Assembly (NCBI GenBank): GCA_045106815.1
Contig: JBGCFG010000001.1
Location: 1 to 64,000, forward strand
DNA: 64,000 bases
Direction of reading: 5' to 3'
Source: JAUIAI01 sp045106815
GTDB taxonomy: Bacteria > Pseudomonadota > Gammaproteobacteria > Burkholderiales > Burkholderiaceae_E
Shown: piece after piece, positions 36,874 through 46,615 of the stretch
Numbering within the stretch: the stretch's first letter is position 1
Layout: every line of letters starts with the position of its first letter
Notes under the pieces: model-generated
The model's database searches: none
The model's input: the letters and a program-made list of their open reading frames with translations, nothing else
What the model was told of the DNA's origin: nothing
Program-made: the position numbers and the translations under genes

Positions 36874-38006
36874 CGCTTGTAGCGTTTCTCAATAAATGGC
36901 AGCTTGGCAATATTGATGGCCGGTCGCTTAGATCGCACCTGGGCAAATAGCTGGCCTGGCACTGACTGGCTCAATACTGCGGTATCCAGATAAGCCATCA
37001 TGACTGGCTGCCCCAGGCTGGGCGACAAGGTGCCGCTGGTCACAGTGCCAACCTGTTCCTCACGCTCGTTGAAGATGGCAGCGCCCGTTCTAATGGGTAT
37101 GGCTTCGGGCGAAGTCAGACCGACAAGCCGGCGCTGAGTGCCCCGTACCGCCTGCTCCGCGATGGTGGCCGCGCCTGGATAGCCGCCTTCTTTGTTGCCG
37201 CCGACTCGTCGGGACATCGCAATGGCAAAGCCTAATCCTGCTTCATGGGGTGTGGTGTCGGCAGTAATATCTTGTCCGTGAAGGGGCAGGCCAGCCTCCA
37301 ATCGCAGGCTGTCACGCGCGCCAAGACCAATCGGTTTAACGCTCGGATGGCGCAGCAGTTGTGAGACCACCCGCTCGGCAGCCGCAGTGGGGATAGAAAT
37401 TTCGAATCCATCCTCACCGGTGTAACCTGACCGAGCGCTGAAGCAATAGGCATCTTCAAGATTCAGGAAGCTCGTTTGCATGAAGCTTAATTCGTCCGCG
37501 TGCGCATCAAATTCGCTGATCAGAGCGCCCGCTTTAGGTCCCTGCAAAGCGATCAGCGCCGCATCAACCCACTCAAACTCAAGTTCTGGGCAACGCTCGT
37601 TCAGTAGAGCGAAGTCGGCATCGCGATTGCCGGCGTTAACCACCAGGAAAACGGATTCTCCCAGGTTGGTCATCATGAGATCGTCTTCGATCCCGCCGTC
37701 ATCATTCAAGAGCAGGCTGTAGCGCTGAATCCCTTGGCGCCAGTTGACAAAGTCAACGGGCAACGCCGCCTCAAGTTGTTTGTGCAAGGTGGCCACTTTG
37801 CCATTGCGAGGTGTGACGCGAATCTGACCCATGTGGCTGACATCGAAAAGGCCTGCCTGCTGGCGCACATGCAGGTGCTCCGCTTTAAGTCCCGCAGGAT
37901 ACTGCACAGGCATCCGCCAGCCAGCAAAGGCCGCCATTCGGGCGCCAAGCCCTTCATGAAGGTTTTCGAGGGCCAGGCGTTGCAGGCCGTCAGAAGCCGA
38001 AGTCAT
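36870..38006 (-). CDS. gcvT: Glycine cleavage system T protein (aminomethyltransferase)
   Basis: 378 residues. Transfers the aminomethyl-derived methylene group from lipoylated H protein to tetrahydrofolate, releasing ammonia. Family marks: FAGWRMPVQYP, DVSHMGQIRV, RSGYTGEDGFEI and GLGARDSLRLEAGLPLHGQD. The start at 38006 gives the usual N-terminus (LALENLHEGLGARM). Third gene after gcvH and gcvP, 10 bases downstream of gcvP. Confidence 0.96.
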   Translation of the reverse strand: MTSASDGLQRLALENLHEGLGARMAAFAGWRMPVQYPAGLKAEHLHVRQQAGLFDVSHMGQIRVTPRNGKVATLHKQLEAALPVDFVNWRQGIQRYSLLLNDDGGIEDDLMMTNLGESVFLVVNAGNRDADFALLNERCPELEFEWVDAALIALQGPKAGALISEFDAHADELSFMQTSFLNLEDAYCFSARSGYTGEDGFEISIPTAAAERVVSQLLRHPSVKPIGLGARDSLRLEAGLPLHGQDITADTTPHEAGLGFAIAMSRRVGGNKEGGYPGAATIAEQAVRGTQRRLVGLTSPEAIPIRTGAAIFNEREEQVGTVTSGTLSPSLGQPVMMAYLDTAVLSQSVPGQLFAQVRSKRPAINIAKLPFIEKRYKR

Positions 38007-38016
38007 GCGCTTGTTC

Positions 38017-40917
38017 TCATTCAGCCACCTCAGCATAGTCAGAGACGGGCGGGCAGGTACAAATCAGATGGCGGTCGCCCGCAACATTATCAACACGCTT
38101 TACCGGCGGCCAGAACTTGGCCTGCCTGACCCAGGGTAGTGGATAAGCTGCTTGCTCGCGCGAGTAAGCATGTGTCCAATCACCAGCCATTTCCTCAGCC
38201 GTGTGTGGCGCGTTCTTGAGGGGATTGTCGATCTCGTCGAATTGACCGCTCGCGATGGCTTCCAACTCGCCATGAATTGAAATCATTGCGTCGCAAAACC
38301 GATCAAGCTCTGGCAACGACTCTGATTCGGTCGGCTCGATCATGAGCGTGTCGGTAACAGGGAACGACATGGTTGGTGCATGAAAACCGTAGTCCATGAG
38401 TCGCTTCGCAACGTCTTCAGCCGTGGCGCCATAGCGTGCCTTCAAGTCTCTCAAGTCAATGATGCACTCGTGTGCGATGCGCCCTTCAATGCCGCGATAC
38501 AACACCGGAAAGGATGAATCAAGCCGTGCCGCAATGTAGTTGGCATTCAGAATAGCCAATTCAGAGGCAACGCGAATGCCACTGCCGCCCATCATGCGCA
38601 GATACATCCACGAAATGGTGGAGATTAAGGCACTGCCGTATGGCGCGGCGGAAACGGTGTTGGCGTGGGCGCTCTCGTTCACAAACGGATGATCAGGTAG
38701 GTGCGGAGCCAGATGCGCAGCCACTGCAATCGGGCCCATGCCAGGGCCGCCGCCGCCGTGCGGGATGCAAAACGTCTTATGCAGGTTCAGGTGGCAAACA
38801 TCGGCACCGATGAAGCCAGGGCTGGTCAGACCTGCTTGCGCATTGAGATTGGCGCCGTCCATGTAGACCTGACCTCCGGCCTCATGAACCATGTCGCAAA
38901 TGTCGGCAATTGCACTCTCAAATACACCGTGAGTAGACGGGTAAGTCACCATGAGAGCGGCAATTGATTCGCGGTGAGTCTCGATTTTGGCGCGTAAATC
39001 GGTCAAATCAATGTTGCCCGCTTCGTCACAGGCAACAACGACAACTTTCATTCCCATCATGGAGGCCGACGCTGGATTAGTGCCATGTGCGCTAGCTGGA
39101 ATCAGGCAGACCTGCCGGTCATTTTCGCCCTGGGCATCAAGGTAGGAGCGGATCGCCATCAAGCCGGCATATTCACCTTGCGCCCCGGAATTGGGCTGAA
39201 ATGACACGGCACTAAATCCGGTAATCGTGGCAAGCCACTCACCAAGTTGTTCATGCATGAGCGCGTAACCACGGGTTTGCTCGGCAGGCGCAAACGGATG
39301 CATGTGCGCAAACTCGGGCCAACTGATCGGCGCCATCTCGCTGGCCGCATTGAGCTTCATGGTGCAAGAGCCCAGCGGGATCATTGAATGAACGAGTGAA
39401 ATGTCTTTGTTCTCCAAACGCTTGGCGTAGCGCATAAATTCGGTTTCGCTGTGGTAGCGATTGAAGACAGGGTGTGTGAGCACATCGCTGTGCCGGCGGT
39501 TTTCAGGCTTGATCGAGGTGGGCTCCAGAATGATGTCCGCGGCGGCCTGCTGGAGCGTTTGATTAGGAAGCGCAGTGCCCGAAAATATCTCAATCAGGTC
39601 GGCAACGTCATTCACACCAGTGGTTTCATCGAGACTCACGCCAATAGCCTGAGCACCCAGGCGTCGCAAGTTAATGCGCTTGCATTGCGCGCGCGACCAG
39701 ACGTCGTTAGCTTTGTCGCCAACATCGAACACAAGCGTATCAAACCAGGTGTCATGGCGCGGTGTCAAACCGAGTGGCTTCAGTTGATCGGCCAGCAGGC
39801 GACTGAGTGCATTGATGCGCATTGCAATCCGGCGCAATCCGTGCGCGCCGTGATAGATCGCATAAAACCCGGCCATATTGGCAAGCAATGCCTGAGCGGT
39901 GCAGATGTTACTAGTCGCTTTATCGCGGCGGATGTGTTGCTCGCGTGTTTGCAGCGCCATTCGTAGCGCGGGCGCACCGGTTGCGTCTGTTGACACGCCA
40001 ATCACTCGGCCAGGGAGCATCCGCACCAGCTTTTCGGTGCAAGACATAAACGCCGCATGCGGACCACCAAAACCCATCGGTACACCAAACCGCTGGGCTG
40101 ATCCGATCGCTATGTCAGCGCCCATTTCACCGGGCGACTTAACCAGCATCAGTGACAACAAGTCGCAGCCCACACAGACTCGACCGCCAGCGGCCTGGAT
40201 TTGCCCGATAATCTCGGTATGATCATGCAGGCAGCCCTCAGTATCAGGGGTCTGAAAGTAGGCACCGAATACGCTTTCCGGTTCAAGCGATTCGACTGAA
40301 CCAACCACGAGTTCAATGCCAGCGTGACGAGCACGCGTTTGCATCACGGCCAGCACCTGAGGGTGTGTTTTCTCGGTGACAAAAAAGCGATTGCTCTTGC
40401 TCTTGGATGCGCGCCGACAGACGGCCACTGACTCGGCCGCGGCTGTGGCTTCATCAAGCAGCGAGGCATTGGCAACTGGTAAGCCGGTGAGGTCGATGAT
40501 CATTTGCTGATAGTTCAGCAGCGCTTCCAACCGGCCTTGAGCGATCTCGGCCTGATAGGGCGTGTAAGCGGTGTACCAGCCTGGGTTCTCCAGGATATTG
40601 CGTTTGATGGGCTCTGGTGTCAGGGTATCGTGATACCCGCAGCCGATCATGGAACGCCAAACCTGATTTTGACCGGCAATCTCTGCAAGTTCGCTAAGCG
40701 CTGCTGCTTCGGTAACCGGTTCTGGCAGGGTGGGCTCACTCGTGAGCCGCAAAGGGGCGGGCAGGGTTTGTTCAATCAGGGTTTCCCGCGAGTTGATACC
40801 GAGGGTCTTGAGCATCTGCGCTTCGTCCCCCGGGCTGATACCAAGGTGACGTCGATGAAACTCATCATTGCCAGTCAGGTTTTCAAGGCCGCGGCCGATC
40901 AATCCGTCGTCTTTCAT
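38017..40917 (-). CDS. gcvP: Glycine dehydrogenase (decarboxylating), P protein
   Basis: 966-residue PLP enzyme that decarboxylates glycine and hands the aminomethyl group to H protein. It is the fused, homodimer-type form. Starts with FHRRHLGISPGDEAQML; the PLP lysine is in NLHKTFCIPHGGGGPGMGP (about 695-713). Full length. Its ATG overlaps the gcvH stop by one base. Confidence 0.97.
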   Translation of the reverse strand: MKDDGLIGRGLENLTGNDEFHRRHLGISPGDEAQMLKTLGINSRETLIEQTLPAPLRLTSEPTLPEPVTEAAALSELAEIAGQNQVWRSMIGCGYHDTLTPEPIKRNILENPGWYTAYTPYQAEIAQGRLEALLNYQQMIIDLTGLPVANASLLDEATAAAESVAVCRRASKSKSNRFFVTEKTHPQVLAVMQTRARHAGIELVVGSVESLEPESVFGAYFQTPDTEGCLHDHTEIIGQIQAAGGRVCVGCDLLSLMLVKSPGEMGADIAIGSAQRFGVPMGFGGPHAAFMSCTEKLVRMLPGRVIGVSTDATGAPALRMALQTREQHIRRDKATSNICTAQALLANMAGFYAIYHGAHGLRRIAMRINALSRLLADQLKPLGLTPRHDTWFDTLVFDVGDKANDVWSRAQCKRINLRRLGAQAIGVSLDETTGVNDVADLIEIFSGTALPNQTLQQAAADIILEPTSIKPENRRHSDVLTHPVFNRYHSETEFMRYAKRLENKDISLVHSMIPLGSCTMKLNAASEMAPISWPEFAHMHPFAPAEQTRGYALMHEQLGEWLATITGFSAVSFQPNSGAQGEYAGLMAIRSYLDAQGENDRQVCLIPASAHGTNPASASMMGMKVVVVACDEAGNIDLTDLRAKIETHRESIAALMVTYPSTHGVFESAIADICDMVHEAGGQVYMDGANLNAQAGLTSPGFIGADVCHLNLHKTFCIPHGGGGPGMGPIAVAAHLAPHLPDHPFVNESAHANTVSAAPYGSALISTISWMYLRMMGGSGIRVASELAILNANYIAARLDSSFPVLYRGIEGRIAHECIIDLRDLKARYGATAEDVAKRLMDYGFHAPTMSFPVTDTLMIEPTESESLPELDRFCDAMISIHGELEAIASGQFDEIDNPLKNAPHTAEEMAGDWTHAYSREQAAYPLPWVRQAKFWPPVKRVDNVAGDRHLICTCPPVSDYAEVAE

Positions 40918-41315
40918 TATGCGAGCCCCGAGGAATAATCAGCGGCGCTGAGCAGTGCGTCAATTTGCGCCGGATCGCTTGGCTTGAGCTTGACCAACCA
41001 GCCGGCATCAAACGCACTTTCGTTGACGGCTTCCGGATTGTCGGCGAGTGATTCGTTCACCGCAATGATCTCGCCAGCCACAGGCAGATAAACATCTGAG
41101 GCTGCCTTCGTTGATTCCACAACGCCAAATTGCGCGCCTTGATCGAAGGTATCTCCTACGTCAGGCAACTCGACGTAAACGAGTTCTCCAAGCGCCGCCT
41201 GAGCGTGATCGGTAATACCGATGGTGTAGCTGCCGTCAGGCTCGGATCGGACCCACTCATGAGAGGCGGCATAACGTAGTTCGGCGGGGTTTTCCTGGGG
41301 GGTGGTTTCGCTCAC
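40917..41315 (-). CDS. gcvH: Glycine cleavage system H protein
   Basis: 132 residues, the lipoyl carrier. The lipoylated lysine is K70 in VVESTKAASD. Starts with GTG at 41315, 8 bases after GGAG; that GGAG is paired in the hairpin at 41321-41349. First gene of the operon H-P-T, directly downstream of the glycine riboswitch. Confidence 0.96.
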   Translation of the reverse strand: MSETTPQENPAELRYAASHEWVRSEPDGSYTIGITDHAQAALGELVYVELPDVGDTFDQGAQFGVVESTKAASDVYLPVAGEIIAVNESLADNPEAVNESAFDAGWLVKLKPSDPAQIDALLSAADYSSGLA

Positions 41316-41320
41316 AGCAA

Positions 41321-41349
41321 GGGCTCCATACGGTAAATGGTCGGAGCCC
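41321..41349 (-). promoter_or_regulatory. Hairpin sequestering the gcvH ribosome binding site
   Basis: GGGCTCC (41349-41343) can pair with GGAGCCC (41327-41321) in the gcvH leader, 7 bp with a 15-base loop. The second arm contains the GGAG for gcvH, and the first arm abuts the 3' strand of the P1 helix of the second glycine aptamer. It is the likely expression platform. Confidence 0.6.
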
Positions 41350-41545
41350 CCTCTGTCCTTTGTGCCTGAGAGATTCGGCTGGCATCGCTTGGTGCGGTGG
41401 CAGACTGCAACCTTCGGCGAATCAGGTGTTGCGACTCACCTGATTACTCTCCAGAGAGCTTATCCGCTGCGGTCCTTTTGCCTGAGAGTTTGTTGGGGCG
41501 TTTCACCTTCGGCGCCGGGTTTAGCCGGTCTCTCCTGCAGCGGGG
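41347..41545 (-). ncRNA. Tandem glycine riboswitch
   Basis: Two glycine aptamers in the gcvH leader. Aptamer 1 lies at about 41543-41463 (P1 formed by CCGCTGC and GCAGCGG) and aptamer 2 at about 41460-41349 (P1 by CTCTCTG and CAGAGGG). Both carry the conserved 3' block CTCTCAGGCA followed by AAGGAC, and a GGAGAG segment on the 5' side. They are joined by a short linker. Binding of glycine should switch on the gcv operon; the hairpin over the gcvH ribosome binding site points to control of translation. Confidence 0.95.
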
Positions 41546-41639
41546 ATTCAAGCTAGGTGCAATTTGCCCATTTGCCTGAAGTCTGTCAAATCGGCTGCCA
41601 TTGCAAGTGCCCTTAGTTGACGATCGCTTGCAATGCGTC

Positions 41640-42671
41640 TTATGCCCGATTTGCTCGGTTAGGCCGGCGGTCGGTGGTAATGAGCAGTATGCCAGCGCAG
41701 GCGAGTGCAAACGCGAGCGCATGAATCCAGTGCAAAGACTCACCAAGAAAGCTGACGCCTATGGCGGTTGCAGCCAGCGGCATGGCGATCGTGAAAACTC
41801 CGCTCTGGCTGGCGGGGACCGATTTTAGTCCGCTCAGCCAAAGCCAAGTTGACCATTGGCTTGCCGCTAAAGCATAGAAGATGAGTAGGGCCCATGAAGC
41901 GCCGTCAAGCGTAGCGAAGTCGAATTGGCTGGCATGCCATAGTCCCACCGGGGTCATCAGTGCCAGGCCCCATAAATTAATCAGAGCCGAAATGCGGCGT
42001 GGCGACAGGGCGCCAGTCAGGCGCTTACCCAAAATGACATAGATCGATTCGCACACCACACTCGAAAAAACCAGCAGGTTGCCCAGCCAGGCCAGGGTCG
42101 ACTCCGGGGCGCCAGGTGCTACGGCTGGCTTAAACAAAGTAAGCAGCGCAACACCAGCAACTGCGAGTCCGATTGCCAACCAGATGCGTGTGCTCAGCGA
42201 TTCACGCAGCAGCAGCCATGAGAGCAAAGCCACGATTGCTGGCATCGAGCTCAGGATGACCCCGGAGGCGGTTGCAGAGGTCATTGAAATCCCATAGAGC
42301 ATGCAGATCGAAAACAGGAAATTGCCAAAAAACGATTGCAAAAACAGTGCTCCGAGCAAGTTGCGGGTCAGAGGCTGGTCATCTGTGCCGGGTCTGAGCC
42401 AGCCCGCCATCGCGATGGCGCCAATCGCAAACCTGAACCAGGCGAGGAGAAACACCGGCATGATTGCGGTCAGTGGCTTGGACAGCGCGACATAGCACCC
42501 AACCAATGTCATCCCGGCAAATAGCAGAAAGTAGCCCTGAAGGCTGGCATGCGGGCCGCCCGGGCCCGCCGGATCATCAGAGCCGCTAGTAACTTTGCCG
42601 GAGTGGGTTACACGCAAGTCGTCCCCCTGGTGTCCGGATGAGGGTTTGCCGGGTGTGTTTTTGCGCGCCAT
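41640..42671 (-). CDS. DMT-superfamily (EamA) transporter
   Basis: 343-residue membrane protein with ten hydrophobic helices in two EamA repeats, preceded by a hydrophilic N-terminus of about 45 residues rich in Gly, Ser and Asp. Start ATG 42671 (a TTG lies just before). If the extension is not translated, a later start would be needed. Divergent from glcD across a 75-base gap, so it could export a metabolite under shared control. Substrate unknown. Confidence 0.82.
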   Translation of the reverse strand: MARKNTPGKPSSGHQGDDLRVTHSGKVTSGSDDPAGPGGPHASLQGYFLLFAGMTLVGCYVALSKPLTAIMPVFLLAWFRFAIGAIAMAGWLRPGTDDQPLTRNLLGALFLQSFFGNFLFSICMLYGISMTSATASGVILSSMPAIVALLSWLLLRESLSTRIWLAIGLAVAGVALLTLFKPAVAPGAPESTLAWLGNLLVFSSVVCESIYVILGKRLTGALSPRRISALINLWGLALMTPVGLWHASQFDFATLDGASWALLIFYALAASQWSTWLWLSGLKSVPASQSGVFTIAMPLAATAIGVSFLGESLHWIHALAFALACAGILLITTDRRPNRANRA

Positions 42672-42687
42672 CAAGTTTTTGGCGATG

Positions 42688-42722
42688 AATTCACCTTTAT
42701 AATCAACGATCTGTGAAGGTGA
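42688..42722 (+). promoter_or_regulatory. glcD promoter with inverted repeat
   Basis: A perfect TATAAT (42698-42703) lies upstream of glcD with no good -35, which suggests an activated promoter. TCACCTT (42691-42697) and AAGGTGA (42716-42722) form a 7-bp inverted repeat flanking it. This is a candidate regulator site in the gap shared with the divergent transporter gene. Confidence 0.5.
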
Positions 42723-42746
42723 TTCTCACCGCGGAAGGTCATACCC

Positions 42747-44285
42747 ATGAATGCACCCGAATTACCCGTTGCGGCGGAAGCTGTCACTGACGAACTACGG
42801 CATGCCGACTTTACGGCGGTCGCGTCGTCTGGCCGCCAGCATGAAGTCGCTCAGCGGCTGCGCTCGATTGTGCCGGAAGGCGCCGTCTTATGGCGTGAGG
42901 AAGAGACTCGACCGTACGAGTGCGATGGCTTGAGTGCGTTTCGTCAGTTGCCCATGGTGGTGGTTTTACCCGAAACCGAGCAACAGGTCATACAGATTCT
43001 CAAGGTATGCCATGAGCTGGATGTGCCGGTCGTGGCCAGGGGAGCCGGCACTGGCTTGTCTGGCGGGGCAACACCGCACGCATCAGGGGTGATCCTCTCG
43101 CTGGCGAAGTTCAATCGCATCATGTCTATCGATGCTCACGCTCGTCTGGCCAAAGTGCAGCCCGGTGTCAGAAACCTTGCGATCTCAGACGCCGCTGCAC
43201 CGTACGGCCTTTACTACGCGCCCGATCCGTCGTCTCAGATTGCGTGCACGATTGGCGGCAACATCGCAGAGAATTCAGGCGGTGTTCACTGCCTTAAGTA
43301 CGGCCTGACGGTTCACAATGTACTGCGTGTTCGTGCGGTCACGATTGAGGGCGACGTGATTGAGTTGGGTAACGAGGCACTCGATGCGCCCGGTCTGGAT
43401 TTACTCGCGGCGATGATTGGCTCAGAAGGCATGCTGGCGGTTGTGACGGAGGTCACGGTCAAGTTGCTGCCCAAACCGCCGTTGGCGCGTGTGGTCATGG
43501 CATCGTTTGATGATGTACTCAAGGCGGGCAATGCCGTTGCGACCATCATCGCAGCAGGCATCATTCCGGCTGGCCTTGAAATGATGGACAAAAAAACCAC
43601 CGCTGCAGTCGAGCCGTTTGTGAAGGCTGGCTACGACTTGGACGCTGAGGCTATCTTGCTAGCGGAATCAGACGGAACAGAACAAGAAGTGGCAGACGAG
43701 ATCGCCGCAATGGAGAAAGTATTGCGCGAAGCTGGCGCGACAGCCATTGCCGTTTCAGCCGATGAAGAGCAGCGCCTGCGGTTCTGGTCTGGCAGAAAGA
43801 ATGCGTTTCCTGCGGCGGGCCGAATTTCGCCTGATTACTACTGCATGGACGGCACGATTCCGCGTAAGAATCTCGGCCCAATGCTTATGGATATCGCAAA
43901 GATGGAGGATAAGTATCAATTGCGATGCCTCAATGTATTTCACGCGGGCGATGGCAACCTTCATCCATTGATTCTGTTCGATGCGAATGATCCGGCCGAG
44001 TGGGAGCGTGCTGAAGAATTCGGTGCGGACATACTGGAAACCTGTGTGGCCTATGGCGGCACGGTGACTGGCGAGCATGGCGTCGGTATTGAGAAAATCA
44101 ACTCGATGTGCGTGCAATTTTCTGAAGCAGAGCGCAAAGCATTTTTTGCTCTGAAGGCTGCGTTTGACTCACCGGGTTTGCTGAATCCGGGCAAAGCCAT
44201 ACCAACCCTTTCTCGTTGCGCTGAGTTCGGCAAGATGCACATTCACCATGGCAAGATGCCGTTTGCTGATTTACCGCGATTCTAA
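42747..44285 (+). CDS. glcD: Glycolate oxidase subunit GlcD
   Basis: 512-residue FAD-binding catalytic subunit that oxidises glycolate (or D-lactate) to glyoxylate at the membrane. FAD motifs VARGAGTGLSGGATPHASG and ACTIGGNIAENSGGVHCLKYG; C-terminal GEHGVGIEK. Normal length. First of glcDEF: the stop overlaps glcE by one base (TAATG). Confidence 0.93.
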   Translation: MNAPELPVAAEAVTDELRHADFTAVASSGRQHEVAQRLRSIVPEGAVLWREEETRPYECDGLSAFRQLPMVVVLPETEQQVIQILKVCHELDVPVVARGAGTGLSGGATPHASGVILSLAKFNRIMSIDAHARLAKVQPGVRNLAISDAAAPYGLYYAPDPSSQIACTIGGNIAENSGGVHCLKYGLTVHNVLRVRAVTIEGDVIELGNEALDAPGLDLLAAMIGSEGMLAVVTEVTVKLLPKPPLARVVMASFDDVLKAGNAVATIIAAGIIPAGLEMMDKKTTAAVEPFVKAGYDLDAEAILLAESDGTEQEVADEIAAMEKVLREAGATAIAVSADEEQRLRFWSGRKNAFPAAGRISPDYYCMDGTIPRKNLGPMLMDIAKMEDKYQLRCLNVFHAGDGNLHPLILFDANDPAEWERAEEFGADILETCVAYGGTVTGEHGVGIEKINSMCVQFSEAERKAFFALKAAFDSPGLLNPGKAIPTLSRCAEFGKMHIHHGKMPFADLPRF

Positions 44286-45373
44286 TGACTGCTGAATCTC
44301 CCGCCCTGCTAGACATTCGTGAAGCCATCGGTCAGGCCAACAGCCGTCAGGAACCTCTCTGTATCAGGGGAGGCGGTACCAAGGACTTCTACGGACAGGC
44401 GCCTTCAGGCAACATTTTGTCCACCCGAGAGTTGACCGGTATCGTGAGTTACGAGCCCACTGAGTTGGTTATTACCGCTCGCGCTGGGACGCCACTAAAT
44501 GAGTTGAATGCCGCGCTCTCAGATCAAGGTCAGTTCTTACCGTTTGAGCCACCTGTATTTGGTTCAGGTGGCACTGTTGGTGGCATGGTCGCTGCCGGTT
44601 TGTCAGGGCCGCGACGAGCGGCAGCCGGTGCGGTCCGAGACTACATGCTGGGCGCCTGCCTGATTGACTCGCGTGGCCAGTGGCTGGCGTTTGGCGGTCA
44701 AGTCATGAAGAACGTTGCCGGTTATGACATTTCGCGTTTGCTATCAGGCTCACTCGGCATTCTGGGTGTGATTGCCGAGGTCTCGCTTAAGGTACTGCCG
44801 CTACCGACACTTGAGCGGTCGGTTGTCCTGTCAATTCAGGAAGCAGACGCTATTCGCTTGCTCAATGAACTCAGTGGACAACCCTTGCCCATCTCGGCCA
44901 GTAGCTGGCAGGCGGGCGAACTTAATATTCGCTTTTCTGGTGCAGCCTCGGCGGTGACCAGAGCGGTTGAGGTGTTCGACCAGCAACACGGCGCGACCGA
45001 ACTGGAAGATCCTGAACAATACTGGCAGTCATTGCGGGATCAGCAAGCCCCATTCTTTGACAATGCGGCAGACCAAACACCGCTTTGGCGCTTATCTGTG
45101 CCGTCAAGTGCAGCGCGCATCAATCTGCCCGGTCAGCAACTGATCGAATGGGGTGGTGCGCTGCGTTGGTGGCGTACCGATGCGCCGGCTCAAACCGTGC
45201 GTTCAGCGGCTCGCTCCCTGGGCGGGACTGCCTCATTATTTAGAGGCGGAGACAAATCAGCCGGTGTCTTTGAACCGCTCGCTGCGCCGCTTGAGAAAAT
45301 TCACCGCAAACTGAAAGCAGAGTATGACCCGCTCTCTCTGTTTAACCCCGGCCGGATGTACCCCGGGCTGTAA
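44285..45373 (+). CDS. glcE: Glycolate oxidase subunit GlcE
   Basis: 362-residue FAD-binding subunit. IRGGGTKDFYG near residue 30, SGGTVGGMVAAGLSGPRRAAAG around 95-115 and GRMYPGL at the end are characteristic. Works with GlcD and GlcF as an electron-transferring complex. Coupled to glcD by a one-base overlap. Confidence 0.93.
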   Translation: MTAESPALLDIREAIGQANSRQEPLCIRGGGTKDFYGQAPSGNILSTRELTGIVSYEPTELVITARAGTPLNELNAALSDQGQFLPFEPPVFGSGGTVGGMVAAGLSGPRRAAAGAVRDYMLGACLIDSRGQWLAFGGQVMKNVAGYDISRLLSGSLGILGVIAEVSLKVLPLPTLERSVVLSIQEADAIRLLNELSGQPLPISASSWQAGELNIRFSGAASAVTRAVEVFDQQHGATELEDPEQYWQSLRDQQAPFFDNAADQTPLWRLSVPSSAARINLPGQQLIEWGGALRWWRTDAPAQTVRSAARSLGGTASLFRGGDKSAGVFEPLAAPLEKIHRKLKAEYDPLSLFNPGRMYPGL

Positions 45374-45388
45374 CTTTCAAGGCATTCG

Positions 45389-46615
45389 ATGGAAACCCAC
45401 CTGGCAGATTGGCTCAAAGGGACGCCTGACGGCGACACAGCAGAGTCAATCCTGCGAAAATGTGTGCACTGCGGATTTTGTACGGCGACTTGTCCAACTT
45501 ATCAGTTGTTGGGGGACGAAAGAGACGGCCCACGCGGACGCATCTACCTCATCAAACAAGTTGTTGAGGGCGCCAAACCAACTGTGGCCACGCAACAGCA
45601 TCTTGATCGTTGCCTGACCTGCCGCAACTGTGAATCGACTTGCCCCTCCGGCGTTGACTACGGCCATCTGGTTGATATTGGTCGCAAGCTGGTTGATGAA
45701 TCTGTTCCGCGTAAGCCAATGGACAAGCTCGTCCGTGTGGCTTTGCGCGAAGGCCTGACCCGACGCTGGTTATTTGATCCGGCCATGAAAATTGGCAAGG
45801 CGATGCGCCCGCTGTTGCCCGGCACGCTCAAAAAGAAGGTGCCTAATGCAGCGGCCCCCGGTCAATGGCCATCTGGTCAGCAATCGCGCAAGGTGATTTT
45901 GTTGAATGGTTGCGTGCAGCCTGCGATGATGCCGGCGATTGATGCGGCGACTGCCCGCGTGTTAGACAAACTCGGCATTGAATCATTGGTGCCAACAGGC
46001 TCGGGCTGTTGCGGTGCGATTCGGCATCACCTGAATGATCATCCTGGCTCTCACGCTGATGCAAAGCGCAACATTGATGCCTGGTGGCCGCTGATTGAGA
46101 GTGGTGCGGCTGAAGCACTCATCATGAATGCGTCTGGTTGCGGTGCAATGGTTAAGGACTATGCACACTTACTTCGAGACGACCCAGCTTACGCCGAGAA
46201 GGCGACGCGCGTTGTTTCTCTTACCAAGGATCTTGCCGAGTACCTGCCCGAGCAGGTCGATCAGATCAAGCCATTGATGAAACGCTCTGCCGATCACCCG
46301 GTTGTGTTTCATCCTCCTTGCACTCTTCAACATGGCCAACAAGTTCGAGGTTCGGTTGAAACGCTTTTGAGAGCCTTAGACGTTGAGGTAACGCCAGTGA
46401 TTGATGGCCACTTGTGCTGCGGCTCTGCCGGCACCTATTCCGTGACGCAGCCGGTGTTGGCAACCAAACTGCGTGACCAGAAACTGCAAGGGCTAACAGC
46501 ACATGGGGCGACTGAAATCCTGTCAGCAAACATTGGGTGTCTCACTCACTTGCAAACCGGCACGGATCATACCGTTCGCCATTGGATTGAATGGCTGGAT
46601 GAAGCGATTGCCTGA
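45389..46615 (+). CDS. glcF: Glycolate oxidase iron-sulfur subunit GlcF
   Basis: 408-residue electron-transfer subunit with two [4Fe-4S] motifs: C25, C28, C31, C35 (CVHCGFCTATCP) and C75, C78, C81, C85 (CLTCRNCESTCP). Two CCG domains follow (GSGCCGAI and LCCGSAGTYS). It lies 15 bases after glcE. Its last 17 bases overlap the start proposed for the next gene. Confidence 0.95.
   Translation: METHLADWLKGTPDGDTAESILRKCVHCGFCTATCPTYQLLGDERDGPRGRIYLIKQVVEGAKPTVATQQHLDRCLTCRNCESTCPSGVDYGHLVDIGRKLVDESVPRKPMDKLVRVALREGLTRRWLFDPAMKIGKAMRPLLPGTLKKKVPNAAAPGQWPSGQQSRKVILLNGCVQPAMMPAIDAATARVLDKLGIESLVPTGSGCCGAIRHHLNDHPGSHADAKRNIDAWWPLIESGAAEALIMNASGCGAMVKDYAHLLRDDPAYAEKATRVVSLTKDLAEYLPEQVDQIKPLMKRSADHPVVFHPPCTLQHGQQVRGSVETLLRALDVEVTPVIDGHLCCGSAGTYSVTQPVLATKLRDQKLQGLTAHGATEILSANIGCLTHLQTGTDHTVRHWIEWLDEAIA

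Noticed and set aside
39451..39966. 171-codon plus-strand frame inside gcvP
   Set aside because: Antisense shadow of a strongly conserved gene.
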